From contig QXZA01000005.1 of the NCBI GenBank assembly GCA_009886625.1, positions 1-64,000 on the forward strand: DNA of 64,000 bases, read 5' to 3'. This DNA comes from Flavobacteriaceae bacterium (GTDB taxonomy: Bacteria > Bacteroidota > Bacteroidia > Flavobacteriales > Flavobacteriaceae). This document shows, piece by piece, positions 32,667-42,769 of this stretch. Numbering within the stretch: the stretch's first letter is position 1; the number at the start of each line of letters is the position of its first letter. A program made the position numbers and the translations under genes. The notes under the pieces were generated by a model. That model worked only from the letters and a program-made list of their open reading frames with translations. It made no database searches and was not told the origin of the DNA.

Positions 32667-33272
32667 ATGAAATCAGAAACAGAGCTTATTGGTAAACGCG
32701 AATCACTAAAAATTCAGGTTCGTGAACGCTTATTTGAGGAAGCACTAAAGTTGTTTTCCATTCAAGGGTTAGAAAAAACTACCGTATCTGATATTGTTGA
32801 ACAAAGTGGGATAGCTCGCGGAACTTTTTATAATTATTTTCCAGATGTAAGTTCTCTTTTTGATGCTATAATTTCTCAAATGAATGAGAATATTCAAATC
32901 GCGATTAAAGCCAACAGAGAGAAATCAACTTCAGTTTATGATTATCTCTATTCCACTTTCAAAAGTTATTTTGACTTCATAGGTTCTTCTCAAATGATCA
33001 ATTTTCATGTGATTAATCAGGCGCACATTCGCCAAAGTTCTTATCAAAGTGAAATCATTAAAACCATAGTAAAAGATTTAATCAGAGATTTAAAATCTTC
33101 TAAACGAATTAAGGATTTTAACGAAAAATATGAATTTCTCCTTTTAAGTTTTATGTTGGTAGGCGCTCCTCCCGAACTTTTTTTAGCTACCCATACTTCC
33201 GATATTAATTTAACTAGTGAACAGCTGGCTACTTTCTTGGCCAAGGTCTTTCACAAAGTATTGATGGAGTAA
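32667..33272 (+). CDS. TetR-family regulator of the fad operon
   Basis: 201 residues from ATG 32667; an earlier in-frame start lies in the thiolase gene. The N-terminal HTH is clear (GLEKTTVSDIVEQSGIARGT then FYNYFPD, residues 35-60). The C-terminal domain is the ligand-binding helical part. Likely senses acyl-CoA and represses fad genes through the palindrome at 29034; this is inferred from operon membership. Its stop is 9 bases from that of the convergent symporter gene. Confidence 0.88.
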   Translation: MKSETELIGKRESLKIQVRERLFEEALKLFSIQGLEKTTVSDIVEQSGIARGTFYNYFPDVSSLFDAIISQMNENIQIAIKANREKSTSVYDYLYSTFKSYFDFIGSSQMINFHVINQAHIRQSSYQSEIIKTIVKDLIRDLKSSKRIKDFNEKYEFLLLSFMLVGAPPELFLATHTSDINLTSEQLATFLAKVFHKVLME

Positions 33273-33280
33273 GAGTTAGT

Positions 33281-34855
33281 TCAACTTCCCAACAGCACAT
33301 ATATCAAAACGGTAATTACACAAAGGCTGATTGAAAAGGGTGTAGTGTATTTCCAAGTTTTTAAGTCTAATAAAGGAGGTTGTGCTTCCCATTCTTTTTG
33401 GGATTGTGGATACCAGTAAGAAATTCCAAACATCACCGCTACATTTAACACAAATTCAATCCCCCAAATATGCACAAAATGAATGTCTATTTGGAAGATA
33501 AAAGTAGTGAGTATATAGAAGTTTAGACCGGTGATCAAAGCGGCTTTAGCTGCAGTAGCAGAAATACTTTTAGTGAAAAATCCCGCCAACATAATGGAAG
33601 CAATAGGGATAAAGAAAATACCATTCAACTGCTGTAGAAGTTGATAAAGCCCATCCGGAGCATTAGCAACAAAAGGAGCGACTAGAATCGCAAAAAAAGC
33701 CAGTACTGTTGAGGTAATTTTTCCCACTTGAACTAACTTTTTATCAGTGCAGTTTTTTTCAAAAATACCTTTATAAATGTCAATACTAAAGATAGTAGCA
33801 GCACTATTTAGAACACTATTGAAGGTGCTTAAAACGGCTCCCATCACTGTGGCTGCGAAAAGACCGATCAATCCAACCGGGAACACTTTTTTGATGAGCT
33901 CTGGATAAATCATGTCCTGATTTTCATAAAGCGAATCACCATAATAATAAAATCCAATGACACCAGGGAGGATGATAATTAAGGGAACTAAAATTTTTAA
34001 TACCCCCGTGTACAGAAGTCCTTTTTGGGCTTCTACTAAACTTTTAGCACCTAAGGCACGCTGGATAATGGTTTGGTTCATACTCCAAAAATAAAGTTGA
34101 TTGATAATCAAGCCTGTAAAAAGCACCCCAAAAGGAAGGATAGAATCAGAAGCCCCCACTACATTAAATTTTTCTGGCGCATGATTATAAACTGTTTTTA
34201 AACCCGTCCAAAGATTTCCTTCGCCAATGCTTGCTAAAGCAATACAAGGCACTGCCAAGCCTCCAATCAATAAACCATATCCATTGATTGTATCTGAAAC
34301 AGCAACAGCTTTTAATCCTCCCACAATTGCATATAGCGAACCCAATAAACCAATGCCAACAACGGTAATCGTGATTCCTTGTTGTTGAGAAACACCTAGG
34401 ACTTCTGAAATATTAAAAATACTTTCTAAATTAATAGCCCCAGTATATAATACAATAGGTAACAAGGTAACCACAAAAGAGATCATCAAGAAAAACGCCA
34501 CCAGGGTTCGGGTGGTTTTATCAAAACGCTGCTCCAAATATTGTGGTATGGTCGTCAATCCCATTTTTAAATATTTGGGTACAAAATATACTGCAGCAAC
34601 GATGAGTGCTAGTGCTGAGGTTACTTCCCAAGCGATAATGATAAATCCATTTTTATAAGAAGAACCATTCATCCCAATCAAATGCTCGGTAGAGATATTG
34701 GTCAATAACATGGAACCTGCAATCACAACTCCCGTGAGACTTCTCCCACCTAAAAAATAACCATCTTGGGAACTGAGGTTTTCTTTCCTTAATTTATACC
34801 AAGAGTAAAAAGCAACAAAAGCCGTGTAAGCAATAAAGGTTATTAAGGTTGTCAT
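33281..34855 (-). CDS. Sodium/solute symporter (SSS family)
   Basis: 524 residues with about fourteen membrane helices. Typical SSS/SGLT stretches: SSQDGYFLGGRSLTGVVIAG, LLTNISTEHLIGMNG, IVGGLKAVAVSDTINGYGLL and SMNQTIIQRALGAKS. Closest in style to bacterial sodium-sugar cotransporters of the SGLT branch, so uptake of a monosaccharide with sodium in the inner membrane is likely. It faces a truncated Gfo/Idh/MocA gene in the same direction, as in sugar catabolic loci. Confidence 0.85.
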   Translation of the reverse strand: MTTLITFIAYTAFVAFYSWYKLRKENLSSQDGYFLGGRSLTGVVIAGSMLLTNISTEHLIGMNGSSYKNGFIIIAWEVTSALALIVAAVYFVPKYLKMGLTTIPQYLEQRFDKTTRTLVAFFLMISFVVTLLPIVLYTGAINLESIFNISEVLGVSQQQGITITVVGIGLLGSLYAIVGGLKAVAVSDTINGYGLLIGGLAVPCIALASIGEGNLWTGLKTVYNHAPEKFNVVGASDSILPFGVLFTGLIINQLYFWSMNQTIIQRALGAKSLVEAQKGLLYTGVLKILVPLIIILPGVIGFYYYGDSLYENQDMIYPELIKKVFPVGLIGLFAATVMGAVLSTFNSVLNSAATIFSIDIYKGIFEKNCTDKKLVQVGKITSTVLAFFAILVAPFVANAPDGLYQLLQQLNGIFFIPIASIMLAGFFTKSISATAAKAALITGLNFYILTTFIFQIDIHFVHIWGIEFVLNVAVMFGISYWYPQSQKEWEAQPPLLDLKTWKYTTPFSISLCVITVLIYVLLGS

Positions 34856-34902
34856 AATCTGTTTTTAATTCATCATTTCTATTAAGTTAACTACCCTTTT
34901 TT

Positions 34903-35256
34903 CTAGAATAGATTTTTTGCGACTATTTTCTCAACTTCTTTACAGGCGTCTGTAGTGATAGCTAATGGTTTTTCACAAAAAACATGTAGCCCCTTTTGTA
35001 GGCAATAGATGCTTTGTTCTGAATGAAAATTTGAAGGAGAAACCAAGATCACTCCATCTAGGTCTATTTTTTCCACCATTTTTATAATATCGGTAAAGCA
35101 GTTGGTGACACCCAACTTTTCTTTTGCTTTTTTTAGCTCCTCTTCCGAATGGCTACATACGGCAATTAGGCTAGCGTTTTTTGTGGTAGTAATATTTTCT
35201 GCGTGTGTAAATCCCAAGCGACCCAAACCCACAACTCCAACTCGAATTTTATTCAT
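34903..35256 (-). pseudogene. Gfo/Idh/MocA-family dehydrogenase, 3'-truncated
   Basis: 117 residues hold only the NAD(P)-binding Rossmann half: IRVGVVGLGRLGFTHAENI at 4-22, VILVSPSNFHSEQ and the signature GLHVFCEKPLAI. Members of this family are about 330-380 residues; the whole C-terminal substrate domain is missing and the frame closes shortly after the EKP motif. Likely a gene cut by a deletion between it and the symporter gene. The retained part has no internal stop, so the loss may be recent. Confidence 0.85.
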
Positions 35257-35382
35257 TTATAGCTATTCTGATTAAATCAAATATAATGATAAAAGAATTT
35301 TGGTAAGATTTTTAAGTTGTGAAGCTCCAGGAGATTACTTTTTATAAAAGAAGAAGGCCCTGATAATTTGTTTGAGGAAAAA

Positions 35383-35814
35383 TCATAATTTTTTCACCAC
35401 ATAGGTCACCACTCCCCAGATAATTAATTCATTTTCCTCGGTGATTTTTATGGGTTGGTATTTGGGGTTTTCAGGAATGAGAAGTACTTCGTTTTTGGTT
35501 ACTTTAAGACGTTTTACGGTAAACTCACCATCAATAAAACAGATGGCAATTTTATTGTCTGTAGGTTCAAGGCTACGGTCAATGACTAATAAGTCCCCAT
35601 CGTCTAAGCCGGCTCCTTGCATGGATTCACCTGAAACACGGGCGTAAAAAGTAGCTTCCTCGTTGCGCACTACTTCTTGGTCAATGCTGATGCGTAACTC
35701 TTTAAAATCGTCGGCAGGAGAGGGAAAGCCTGCTGAAATCCCTTCTTGTGCCCAGTGCATTTTTTTTATGTGCTCTTGATCAGGGTGAAAGAAAACTAAT
35801 TTTTGTTTCTTCAT
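35383..35814 (-). CDS. umuD: UmuD-like S24 autopeptidase
   Basis: 143 residues. Auto-cleavage site Ala28-Gly29 (GISAGFPSPADD), nucleophile Ser64 in SGESMQGAG and catalytic Lys101 in FTVKRLK. UmuD is cut after DNA damage under RecA and then joins UmuC to form the translesion polymerase Pol V. It starts just two bases after the umuC stop, so the order is umuC then umuD, opposite to E. coli. Confidence 0.9.
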   Translation of the reverse strand: MKKQKLVFFHPDQEHIKKMHWAQEGISAGFPSPADDFKELRISIDQEVVRNEEATFYARVSGESMQGAGLDDGDLLVIDRSLEPTDNKIAICFIDGEFTVKRLKVTKNEVLLIPENPKYQPIKITEENELIIWGVVTYVVKKL

Positions 35815-35816
35815 AA

Positions 35817-37076
35817 TTATTTTACAATAATGACTTCATTGAGTTCTGTGGTGAATCGGTGTGATAAATATTCTTGTTTCATTTTCCAAGTACGCTTTAA
35901 ATCTTGATTCCCTAATTTTATGCGATGCGGTCCAAAGCGTTTGTGAATTTTGTCCAAGCTCTGCATGACAGTCAAATGTTTTTCGTTATTACTTTGAAAA
36001 AGCGTTAGCTGGCGTTTTTCTGTGGGAACCAGTCCCATGATCATTACTCCTGCCTTTTTGTAGTGAACGTCCTCTTTGAATATTTTCTTCAAGCCCATGA
36101 CTGCGTATTTGCTCAGGGTAATACTTGAATTGGTTGCATAGGGTAGAGGTAGTACGCAGCTATTTCGATAAGGGATGCTTCCTTTTTTGTGGGGATCACT
36201 CCTCACAAAAACTAAAAGAGCATTGCAACTGCTTTGTTGTTTCCGCATTTTTTCTGCACAGCTTGTAGCAAAAGTGGAGATACGCTCTTCTAAATCTGAA
36301 AAATGTGTCAAGGTTTTTTCAAAACTTCGCGTAGTGGCAATTCCCTTTTTTCGGGGAATAATTTCTTCCAATTGTATGGAAGGAATGCCCAATAAGTCTT
36401 TCTTTAAGCGTAAGCCTAAGACGCTCATATGTTTCCGCACCCAGTCGTCAGGGAGTAGTGTAAACTCTAAAGCGTTGGTAATTCCCATGGCTTCCAGACG
36501 TTTTCGATGCTGTCTTCCAACACCCCACACATCTCCAATTTCAGTCCACTTTAACGCCTTGATTCTTTTTTCTTCGGTGTCAATGCAATAAACTCCTCGA
36601 GTACGAGCCGCAAATTTTTTTGCAATTTTATTTGCAATTTTGGCTAAGGCTTTTGTGTGTGCCATCCCTACAGAAACAGGAATTCCGGTCCATTGGCGTA
36701 CTTGCTTTCGCATTCGGTGTCCTTCTTGTTCTAGATCAAATAAATCAAAACCTTTGAACTGTAAAAAAGCTTCATCAATACTGTAAACCTCTAAGTTGGG
36801 ACTGTATTTTTCTAGTATAGTCATCACTCGATTACTCATGTCTCCATATAGTGGGTAGTTGGATGAAAACACTTTAATTCCTTGTTGTTTAAATTGCTGC
36901 TTGTATTGAAAGGCAGGAGCACCCATGGGAATTCCTAAGGCTTTGGCCTCATTGCTTCGCGCAATGACACAACCGTCATTATTGGAAAGAATGACAACAG
37001 GTTTTCCTTCCCACTGGGGTTGAAATACCCGCTCACAGGAGGCGTAAAAATTATTACAATCAATGAGTGCAAACAT
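35817..37076 (-). CDS. umuC: Y-family DNA polymerase UmuC
   Basis: 419 residues from the ATG at 37076, which gives the normal N-terminus [20 protein letters not shown] with the metal-binding Asp6; a start at 37145 would add 23 residues unlike the family. The second metal site is YSIDEAFL. The little-finger region and a C-terminal UmuC-specific part follow ([12 protein letters not shown], then [15 protein letters not shown]). Error-prone lesion bypass polymerase. Divergent from sucA; a perfect palindrome lies about 70 bases upstream. Confidence 0.92.
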   Translation of the reverse strand: MFALIDCNNFYASCERVFQPQWEGKPVVILSNNDGCVIARSNEAKALGIPMGAPAFQYKQQFKQQGIKVFSSNYPLYGDMSNRVMTILEKYSPNLEVYSIDEAFLQFKGFDLFDLEQEGHRMRKQVRQWTGIPVSVGMAHTKALAKIANKIAKKFAARTRGVYCIDTEEKRIKALKWTEIGDVWGVGRQHRKRLEAMGITNALEFTLLPDDWVRKHMSVLGLRLKKDLLGIPSIQLEEIIPRKKGIATTRSFEKTLTHFSDLEERISTFATSCAEKMRKQQSSCNALLVFVRSDPHKKGSIPYRNSCVLPLPYATNSSITLSKYAVMGLKKIFKEDVHYKKAGVMIMGLVPTEKRQLTLFQSNNEKHLTVMQSLDKIHKRFGPHRIKLGNQDLKRTWKMKQEYLSHRFTTELNEVIIVK

Positions 37077-37147
37077 GTCGAAAAAGGTATTAAAATGTTC
37101 CTTAATAAAATCAGCTTTTAATAAAAGTTTTTTCCTTTTTAGCAATC

Positions 37148-37165
37148 TTTTTCATTAATGAAAAA
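37148..37165. promoter_or_regulatory. 18-bp perfect palindrome upstream of umuC
   Basis: TTTTTCATTAATGAAAAA lies in the 184-base gap between the divergent umuC and sucA genes, 71 bases from the umuC ATG. As SOS polymerase genes are usually damage-controlled, a repressor site is plausible. It does not resemble the E. coli LexA box, and A+T-rich palindromes arise easily by chance. Confidence 0.35.
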
Positions 37166-37223
37166 TTTAAAGTTAAGGGGATGTATTTTTTAAGAAATAA
37201 AGACCCATTTTAGGCAAAAGTTG

Positions 37224-37231
37224 TAATTTTG
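37224..37231 (+). promoter_or_regulatory. Candidate -7 box for sucA
   Basis: TAATTTTG matches TAnnTTTG and lies 29 bases before the sucA ATG, a usual distance. No clear TTG at -33. Confidence 0.45.
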
Positions 37232-37260
37232 ACCTTAGGATTTTAGTATCAAACCATTGC

Positions 37261-40035
37261 ATGGATAAATATTCGTTTTTAAACGCTGCACACACTGCAT
37301 ATTTCGCAGAACTATATGATCAATATCTACAGCAGCCAGATAGTGTAGAGACTAGTTGGAGAGCTTTTTTTCAAGGGTTTGATTTCGGAATGGAAAACAG
37401 TGCTACTGAAACTCAAATTATCGAGACACAAATTGAAGTACCCGAAAAGGTGCAAAAAGAATTTCGTGTCGTAAAGTTGATAGATGGATACCGAACTCAA
37501 GGGCATTTGTTTACAAAGACAAACCCGGTTCGTGACCGAAGAAAATACACTCCTTCTTTAGACATAGAAAATTTCGGATTGTCTCAAGGCGATTTGTCAA
37601 CAGTGTTTAACGCAGGAGAAATTATGGGGATAGGCCCAAGTTCTCTACAGACCATCATTAAGCATTTACAAAACATCTACTGTGATTCTATTGGAATTGA
37701 ATATATGTATATTCGAAATCCAGAAAAAGTAAATTGGATTCAGCAACGTTTGAATGTTAATGATAACCACCCTAATTTTTCAGAGGAACAAAAGAAACAC
37801 ATTTTTAAAAAACTTAATCAGGCAGTAAATTTCGAGAACTTTTTACACACCAAATATGTTGGACAGAAACGTTTCTCCCTAGAAGGTGGAGAGTCTTTAA
37901 TTCCGGCTTTGGACGCTATTGTAGAGGCAGCAGCTAATCAAGGTGTAGAAGAATTTGTGATGGGAATGGCGCACAGGGGAAGGTTAAATACTTTGACCAA
38001 TATTTTCGGAAAGTCAAGTAAAGATATTTTTAGTGAGTTTGACGGAAAAGATTACGAAGAAGTTGTTTTTGATGGAGATGTAAAATACCATTTGGGATGG
38101 ACCTCAAAGCGAATTACCGATACTGGCAAGCAAATTAATATGAATATTGCACCTAACCCTTCACATCTTGAAACGGTAGGGGCAGTAGTGGAAGGGATTA
38201 CACGTGCAAAATTGGAAAATAGATTTAATGGAAATACCGATAAAGTCTTACCTATTATTGTGCACGGAGATGCCGCAATTGCTGGTCAAGGTTTACCTTA
38301 TGAAATTGTACAGATGGCTGGACTCAAAGGATATGGGACAGGAGGTACAATTCATATTGTGGTGAATAACCAAATTGGGTTTACTACTAACTATTTAGAC
38401 GCAAGAACGAGTACCTATTGTACTGATGTTGCTAAAGTGACGCTTTCCCCTGTAATGCATGTGAACTCTGATGATGCTGAAGCAGTAGTACATGCTACTT
38501 TATTTGCCTTGGATTATAGAATGCGTTTCGGTAGAGATGTTTTTATTGATCTTTTAGGTTATAGAAAATATGGCCATAACGAAGGAGACGAACCTCGTTT
38601 TACTCAACCAAAACTCTACAAAGCAATTTCAAAACATCAGAATCCAAGAGATCTTTATGCTACATTATTAAAGTCAGCTGGGATCATTGATGATCAGTAT
38701 GTAAAGGCTTTAGAAAAAGAGTACAAGGATTCCTTGGAGTTAGATTTGGAGGATTCCCGCAAAATAAAAAAGACGGTCATCACTCCTTTTATGGAAGACG
38801 AATGGAAAACATTTGAACGAGTTGATGAAACCGAAATGAGTAAAGCTGTTGCTACAGGCGTCTCAAAAGAACTTTTAGACACTGCAGCCCAAACGATTAC
38901 CTCTTTACCTAGTGAGTTCAATTTTTTACGTAAGACTGAACGCCTAGTAAAGGATCGTAAAAGCATGTATTACGACAAAGATCAGCTAGATTGGGCGATG
39001 GGTGAATTGCTTGCCTATGGAACTTTATTGCAAGAAGGGTATAACGTTCGATTGTCAGGCCAAGATGTAGAGCGCGGGACATTTTCACACCGTCATGCTG
39101 TAATAAAGTCAGAAAATGCCGAAGAGGAAATTGTTTTACTAAATAGAATCAATCCAGGAAATCAAGGAGATTTTAGTGTTTATAATTCTTTACTGTCTGA
39201 ATATGGCGTCATGGGATTTGATTATGGCTATGCTATGGCAAGTCCAAATACGTTGACTTTATGGGAAGCACAATTTGGAGACTTCTCAAATGGAGCTCAA
39301 ATCATGTTAGATCAATATATATCTTCAGCAGAAGATAAATGGAAACTACAAAATGGAATTGTTTTGTTATTACCACACGGATATGAAGGTCAAGGTGCAG
39401 AACATTCTTCAGCGCGTATGGAACGCTATCTTCAACTTTGTGCTAAAGACAATATGTTTGTAGCCAACTGTACTTCACCTGCAAATATGTTTCATATTTT
39501 AAGGCGGCAAATGAAGACCAATTACAGAAAACCTTTGATTGTATTTACTCCTAAAAGTTTATTGCGTCATCCTCAAGCTGTTTCTTCTAAACAAGATCTA
39601 ATTAGCGGTGCTTTCCAACCCTTGATCTCTGACGATACGATAACTTCAAAAGAGGCTAAGTCGGTTGTTTTTTGTTCAGGTAAGTTTTACTACGATCTGT
39701 ATAAAGCTAGAGAAGAAAAAGGCAGAAAGGATGTTGCTTTAATTCGTGTGGAACAACTTTTTCCTTTACCAGTAGCAGAAATTGAAGCGACGATTGCACA
39801 ATTTGAGAATGCAGAAGACATTGTATGGGCACAAGAAGAGCCACGCAACATGGGGGCTTGGAGCTTTTTGTTACTGCACTTGCCCAATGCGCAGCGATTT
39901 AGACCTGCTACAAGACGCTATTATGGAGCTCCTGCTGCAGGAAGCGCGATACGATTCCAAAGACGTCATCAACAAATCATTGATTACGTTTTTGATCCAA
40001 CACAAGATAATTTTATAAGAACATCTAAGAAATAG
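37261..40035 (+). CDS. sucA: 2-oxoglutarate dehydrogenase E1 component
   Basis: 924 residues. N-terminal FLNAAHTAYFAELYDQYLQQ (the E1o-specific helix binding E2), GMAHRGRLNTL, the thiamine-diphosphate motif GDAAIAGQG ... NNQIGFTT, and the C-terminal transketolase-type domain (AEHSSARMERYLQL). Decarboxylates 2-oxoglutarate and passes succinyl to lipoyl-E2 in the TCA cycle. Three bases separate it from sucB; E3 is not in the window. Confidence 0.95.
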   Translation: MDKYSFLNAAHTAYFAELYDQYLQQPDSVETSWRAFFQGFDFGMENSATETQIIETQIEVPEKVQKEFRVVKLIDGYRTQGHLFTKTNPVRDRRKYTPSLDIENFGLSQGDLSTVFNAGEIMGIGPSSLQTIIKHLQNIYCDSIGIEYMYIRNPEKVNWIQQRLNVNDNHPNFSEEQKKHIFKKLNQAVNFENFLHTKYVGQKRFSLEGGESLIPALDAIVEAAANQGVEEFVMGMAHRGRLNTLTNIFGKSSKDIFSEFDGKDYEEVVFDGDVKYHLGWTSKRITDTGKQINMNIAPNPSHLETVGAVVEGITRAKLENRFNGNTDKVLPIIVHGDAAIAGQGLPYEIVQMAGLKGYGTGGTIHIVVNNQIGFTTNYLDARTSTYCTDVAKVTLSPVMHVNSDDAEAVVHATLFALDYRMRFGRDVFIDLLGYRKYGHNEGDEPRFTQPKLYKAISKHQNPRDLYATLLKSAGIIDDQYVKALEKEYKDSLELDLEDSRKIKKTVITPFMEDEWKTFERVDETEMSKAVATGVSKELLDTAAQTITSLPSEFNFLRKTERLVKDRKSMYYDKDQLDWAMGELLAYGTLLQEGYNVRLSGQDVERGTFSHRHAVIKSENAEEEIVLLNRINPGNQGDFSVYNSLLSEYGVMGFDYGYAMASPNTLTLWEAQFGDFSNGAQIMLDQYISSAEDKWKLQNGIVLLLPHGYEGQGAEHSSARMERYLQLCAKDNMFVANCTSPANMFHILRRQMKTNYRKPLIVFTPKSLLRHPQAVSSKQDLISGAFQPLISDDTITSKEAKSVVFCSGKFYYDLYKAREEKGRKDVALIRVEQLFPLPVAEIEATIAQFENAEDIVWAQEEPRNMGAWSFLLLHLPNAQRFRPATRRYYGAPAAGSAIRFQRRHQQIIDYVFDPTQDNFIRTSKK

Positions 40036-40038
40036 ATC

Positions 40039-41250
40039 ATGATTTTAGAAATGAAAGTTCCTTCTCCAGGAGAATCTATAACCGAAGTAGAAATTGCACA
40101 ATGGCTAGTTTCCGATGGAGATTATGTAGAAAAAGATCAAGCAATAGCCGAGGTAGATTCGGATAAGGCAACTTTAGAGCTTCCTGCTGAGGAGAGTGGA
40201 ACCATTACCCTCAAAGCCGAAGAAGGAGATGCAGTAGCCGTTGGTGCTATTGTTTGTTTAATCGATACCGAAGGAAAAGCACCCGAAGGACAAGCTGTGT
40301 CAAATGACGCTAAGCCCGTTGCTGTAGCTTCTGAAATTCCAAAGGTTGCTCCTGTTCAAGAAACTACTTACGCCTCTCACACTCCCTCTCCAGCAGCAAA
40401 AAAGATTATTGCTGAAAAAGGAGTAGATCCAAAATCAATTCAAGGTACAGGAAGAGCAGGAAGAATTACAAAACAAGATGCTGTTAAAGCCGTTCCTGCG
40501 ATGGGAACTCAACCTGAATGGGGAGATCGTTCTCAAAATAGAACTAAACTTTCTATGTTGCGACGTAAGGTCGCAGAACGTCTAGTAGACGCAAAGAATG
40601 AAACAGCCATGTTAACTACCTTTAATGAGGCAGATATGGCTCCTATTTTTGCAATTCGAAATGCGCACAAGGATGCCTTTTTTGAAAAGCATGGTGTAAA
40701 ACTTGGATTTATGAGTTTTTTCACCAGAGCTGTAGTTCGTGCTCTAGGTCTTTTTCCTGATGTGAACTCTATGATGGATGGAGATTATAAAATTGCCTAT
40801 GACTATTGTGACATCAGTGTGGCAGTGTCAGGCCCAAAAGGATTGATGGTTCCCGTTGTTCGTAACGCAGAAACATTAAGCTTTAGTGGTATTGAAAAAG
40901 AAATAGGACGTTTAGCAGTGCGTGCTCGTGATGGAAAAATCACAGTTGATGATATGACAGGTGGAACGTTTACAATCTCTAATGGTGGTGTTTTTGGATC
41001 CATGTTATCTACTCCGATTATAAATCCCCCTCAATCTGGAATTTTAGGCATGCACAACATTATTGAACGACCTGTAGCCATTAATGGTAAGGTTGAAGTT
41101 CGTCCGATGATGTATTTAGCACTGTCTTATGATCACCGAATTATTGATGGAAGAGAATCTGTAGGCTTTTTGGTTGCTGTAAAAGAAGCTTTAGAAGATC
41201 CTTTGACACATCTTATGGATGGAGATGCAAAAAAGGCATTTGAGTTATAG
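40039..41250 (+). CDS. sucB: Dihydrolipoamide succinyltransferase (E2o)
   Basis: 403 residues. Lipoyl domain 1-75 with lipoylated Lys43 in [13 protein letters not shown], an E3/E1-binding domain at about 115-155 ([20 protein letters not shown] then [11 protein letters not shown]), and the catalytic domain to the end with [15 protein letters not shown] (His, Asp). Transfers succinyl from E1 to CoA. Its stop overlaps the stop of the convergent protease-like gene. Confidence 0.95.
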   Translation: MILEMKVPSPGESITEVEIAQWLVSDGDYVEKDQAIAEVDSDKATLELPAEESGTITLKAEEGDAVAVGAIVCLIDTEGKAPEGQAVSNDAKPVAVASEIPKVAPVQETTYASHTPSPAAKKIIAEKGVDPKSIQGTGRAGRITKQDAVKAVPAMGTQPEWGDRSQNRTKLSMLRRKVAERLVDAKNETAMLTTFNEADMAPIFAIRNAHKDAFFEKHGVKLGFMSFFTRAVVRALGLFPDVNSMMDGDYKIAYDYCDISVAVSGPKGLMVPVVRNAETLSFSGIEKEIGRLAVRARDGKITVDDMTGGTFTISNGGVFGSMLSTPIINPPQSGILGMHNIIERPVAINGKVEVRPMMYLALSYDHRIIDGRESVGFLVAVKEALEDPLTHLMDGDAKKAFEL

Positions 41251-41670
41251 CCAAAGTTTTTTGTTTCTATAATCGATCATAGCTTTATTTTTTTTTAAAA
41301 AGTCAGCACCAATAATACCTTCTATGGGTGAAGCTCCTTGAGAAGATAGAGTGAGATTAATGTGGGTTAAGTCGAGTAATACAAAGCCTAGTTTTCCTAC
41401 TTCATGTCTTCCCAATTGTAATTTACTCTTTGCGGTCATGATAGCTTCCATTTTTCCTTTGCTTGCTCCTGCAGCATCAAATGGATCTCCTTTGCTACGA
41501 AGCTTAAAGTGTTCTTGTAGTTTTGAATGAATACAGCTGCTTGATGCGCCAGTGTCTATGAGTAATTGACAGGCCACACCATTGATATGTGCTTTGCATA
41601 CGATATGACGTGTTTTAGTGAGTTGTAAAGAAACAGAAGGTCTAGCTTTCATTTTGCCTTGATTATGCAA
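41245..41670 (-). CDS. Retropepsin-like aspartic protease (clan AA)
   Basis: 141 residues (a start at the second Met, 41652, gives 135). The single active-site motif [14 protein letters not shown] is at about 37-50, and a later Gly-rich hydrophobic block [19 protein letters not shown] is the flap-to-C-terminal part of the retropepsin fold. As with retroviral proteases, two copies would make one active site. No signal peptide. Physiological substrate unknown. It overlaps the sucB stop by six bases. Confidence 0.8.
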   Translation of the reverse strand: MHNQGKMKARPSVSLQLTKTRHIVCKAHINGVACQLLIDTGASSSCIHSKLQEHFKLRSKGDPFDAAGASKGKMEAIMTAKSKLQLGRHEVGKLGFVLLDLTHINLTLSSQGASPIEGIIGADFLKKNKAMIDYRNKKLWL

Positions 41671-41730
41671 TCATTTATGATTACAAAAGTAATTGTTCCA
41701 TTTTAACGTAAGTGTATTTTTAGAGTTAAG

Positions 41731-41738
41731 TACCTTTG
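41731..41738 (+). promoter_or_regulatory. Candidate -7 box for tatD
   Basis: TACCTTTG fits TAnnTTTG and ends 33 bases before the ATG at 41772. A GTG inside the box (41736) is therefore unlikely to be the start codon. Confidence 0.5.
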
Positions 41739-41771
41739 TGGCTTCAAATGAATTTAAAGAATACTATTAAG

Positions 41772-42554
41772 ATGCAATTGATTGATACCCATACTCATTT
41801 ATATGTTGAAGCTTTTGATGAAGATCTGAGTTTGGTCATGGAACGCGCCTTTGCATCAGGAATAAAACATTTTTTTATTCCAGCAATAGATAGTACCTAT
41901 ATGGAGAGAATGTATGCTTTGGAAGCCTCATATCCAGATCAAATTCATTTGATGGCTGGACTTCATCCTACACACGTAAAAGAAAATTATGAAGTAGAAT
42001 TAGATCTGGTAGAAGCTCAATTAAAAGAGCGAAAATTTTGTGCCATTGGTGAGATCGGAATGGACCTATATTGGGAAAAAGATTTTATTAAGGAGCAGCA
42101 AATTGCTTTTTCAAGACAAATTACTTTGGCAAAACAATATGGACTCCCAATTGTAATTCACTGTAGAGAAGCTTTTGATGAAGTGTTTGAGGTTTTAGAA
42201 CAGCATAGAGGAGTTGATTTGTTTGGTATTTTTCATTGTTTTACAGGAACTCTAGAACAAGCCAAAAGAGCGATAGCTTTAAATTTCAAACTAGGTATAG
42301 GAGGTGTAGTGACATTTAAGAACGGCAAAATCGATCAATTTTTAAAAGAGATTCCAATAGAATTTATTTTATTGGAGACAGATGCTCCCTATTTGGCACC
42401 AGTACCCCACAGAGGAAAGAGAAACGAAAGTAGTTATCTCACATTGATAGCAGAAAAAGTAGCTTCTTGCTACGCTGTTTCTTTAGATGTGATCGCACAA
42501 AGAACCTCAGAAAATGCAGTGTCAATTTTTAAAAATCAAAAAATTAATTTTTAA
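41772..42554 (+). CDS. tatD: TatD-family metal-dependent hydrolase/DNase
   Basis: 260 residues when started at 41772, where the family N-terminus MQLIDTHTHLYVEAFDEDL begins (metal ligands His7 and His9). Further ligands are in GEIGMDLYWEKD, VIHCREAF, FHCFTGTLEQAK and LLETDAPYLAP. Upstream starts at 41736 or 41748 would overlap or crowd the promoter box. TatD proteins have 3'-5' DNase activity in DNA repair or degradation. Followed by tRNA-Ser on the same strand. Confidence 0.9.
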   Translation: MQLIDTHTHLYVEAFDEDLSLVMERAFASGIKHFFIPAIDSTYMERMYALEASYPDQIHLMAGLHPTHVKENYEVELDLVEAQLKERKFCAIGEIGMDLYWEKDFIKEQQIAFSRQITLAKQYGLPIVIHCREAFDEVFEVLEQHRGVDLFGIFHCFTGTLEQAKRAIALNFKLGIGGVVTFKNGKIDQFLKEIPIEFILLETDAPYLAPVPHRGKRNESSYLTLIAEKVASCYAVSLDVIAQRTSENAVSIFKNQKINF

Positions 42555-42608
42555 AAAGTAAAATATTTTTTTAAAAAGATATTTTTCCCTTTATTTGATA
42601 ATAGATTA

Positions 42609-42696
42609 AGAGAGGTGGCCGAGTGGTCGAAGGCGCACGCCTGGAAAGTGTGTATACGCCAAAAGCGTATCGAGGGTTCGAATCCCTTCCTCTCTG
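42609..42696 (+). tRNA. tRNA-Ser (GGA)
   Basis: Acceptor arm AGAGAGG / CCTCTCT, D-arm with GCCGAGTGGTCGAAGGC, anticodon loop CTGGAAA with GGA at 42643-42645, a long variable arm (TATACGC...GCGTATC) typical of serine tRNA and T-loop GGTTCGAATCC. The 3' CCA is not encoded. Reads UCC/UCU codons. Confidence 0.97.
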
Positions 42697-42769
42697 CGAA
42701 AATGAATATCGTGTATATTTTTTTTTATCTTTAGACGCATTTAATTAAAAGAACAAACAATTATTTAAA

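Noticed and set aside
36175-36591. Plus-strand open frame of 138 codons
   Set aside because: Antisense to umuC and without recognisable protein features.
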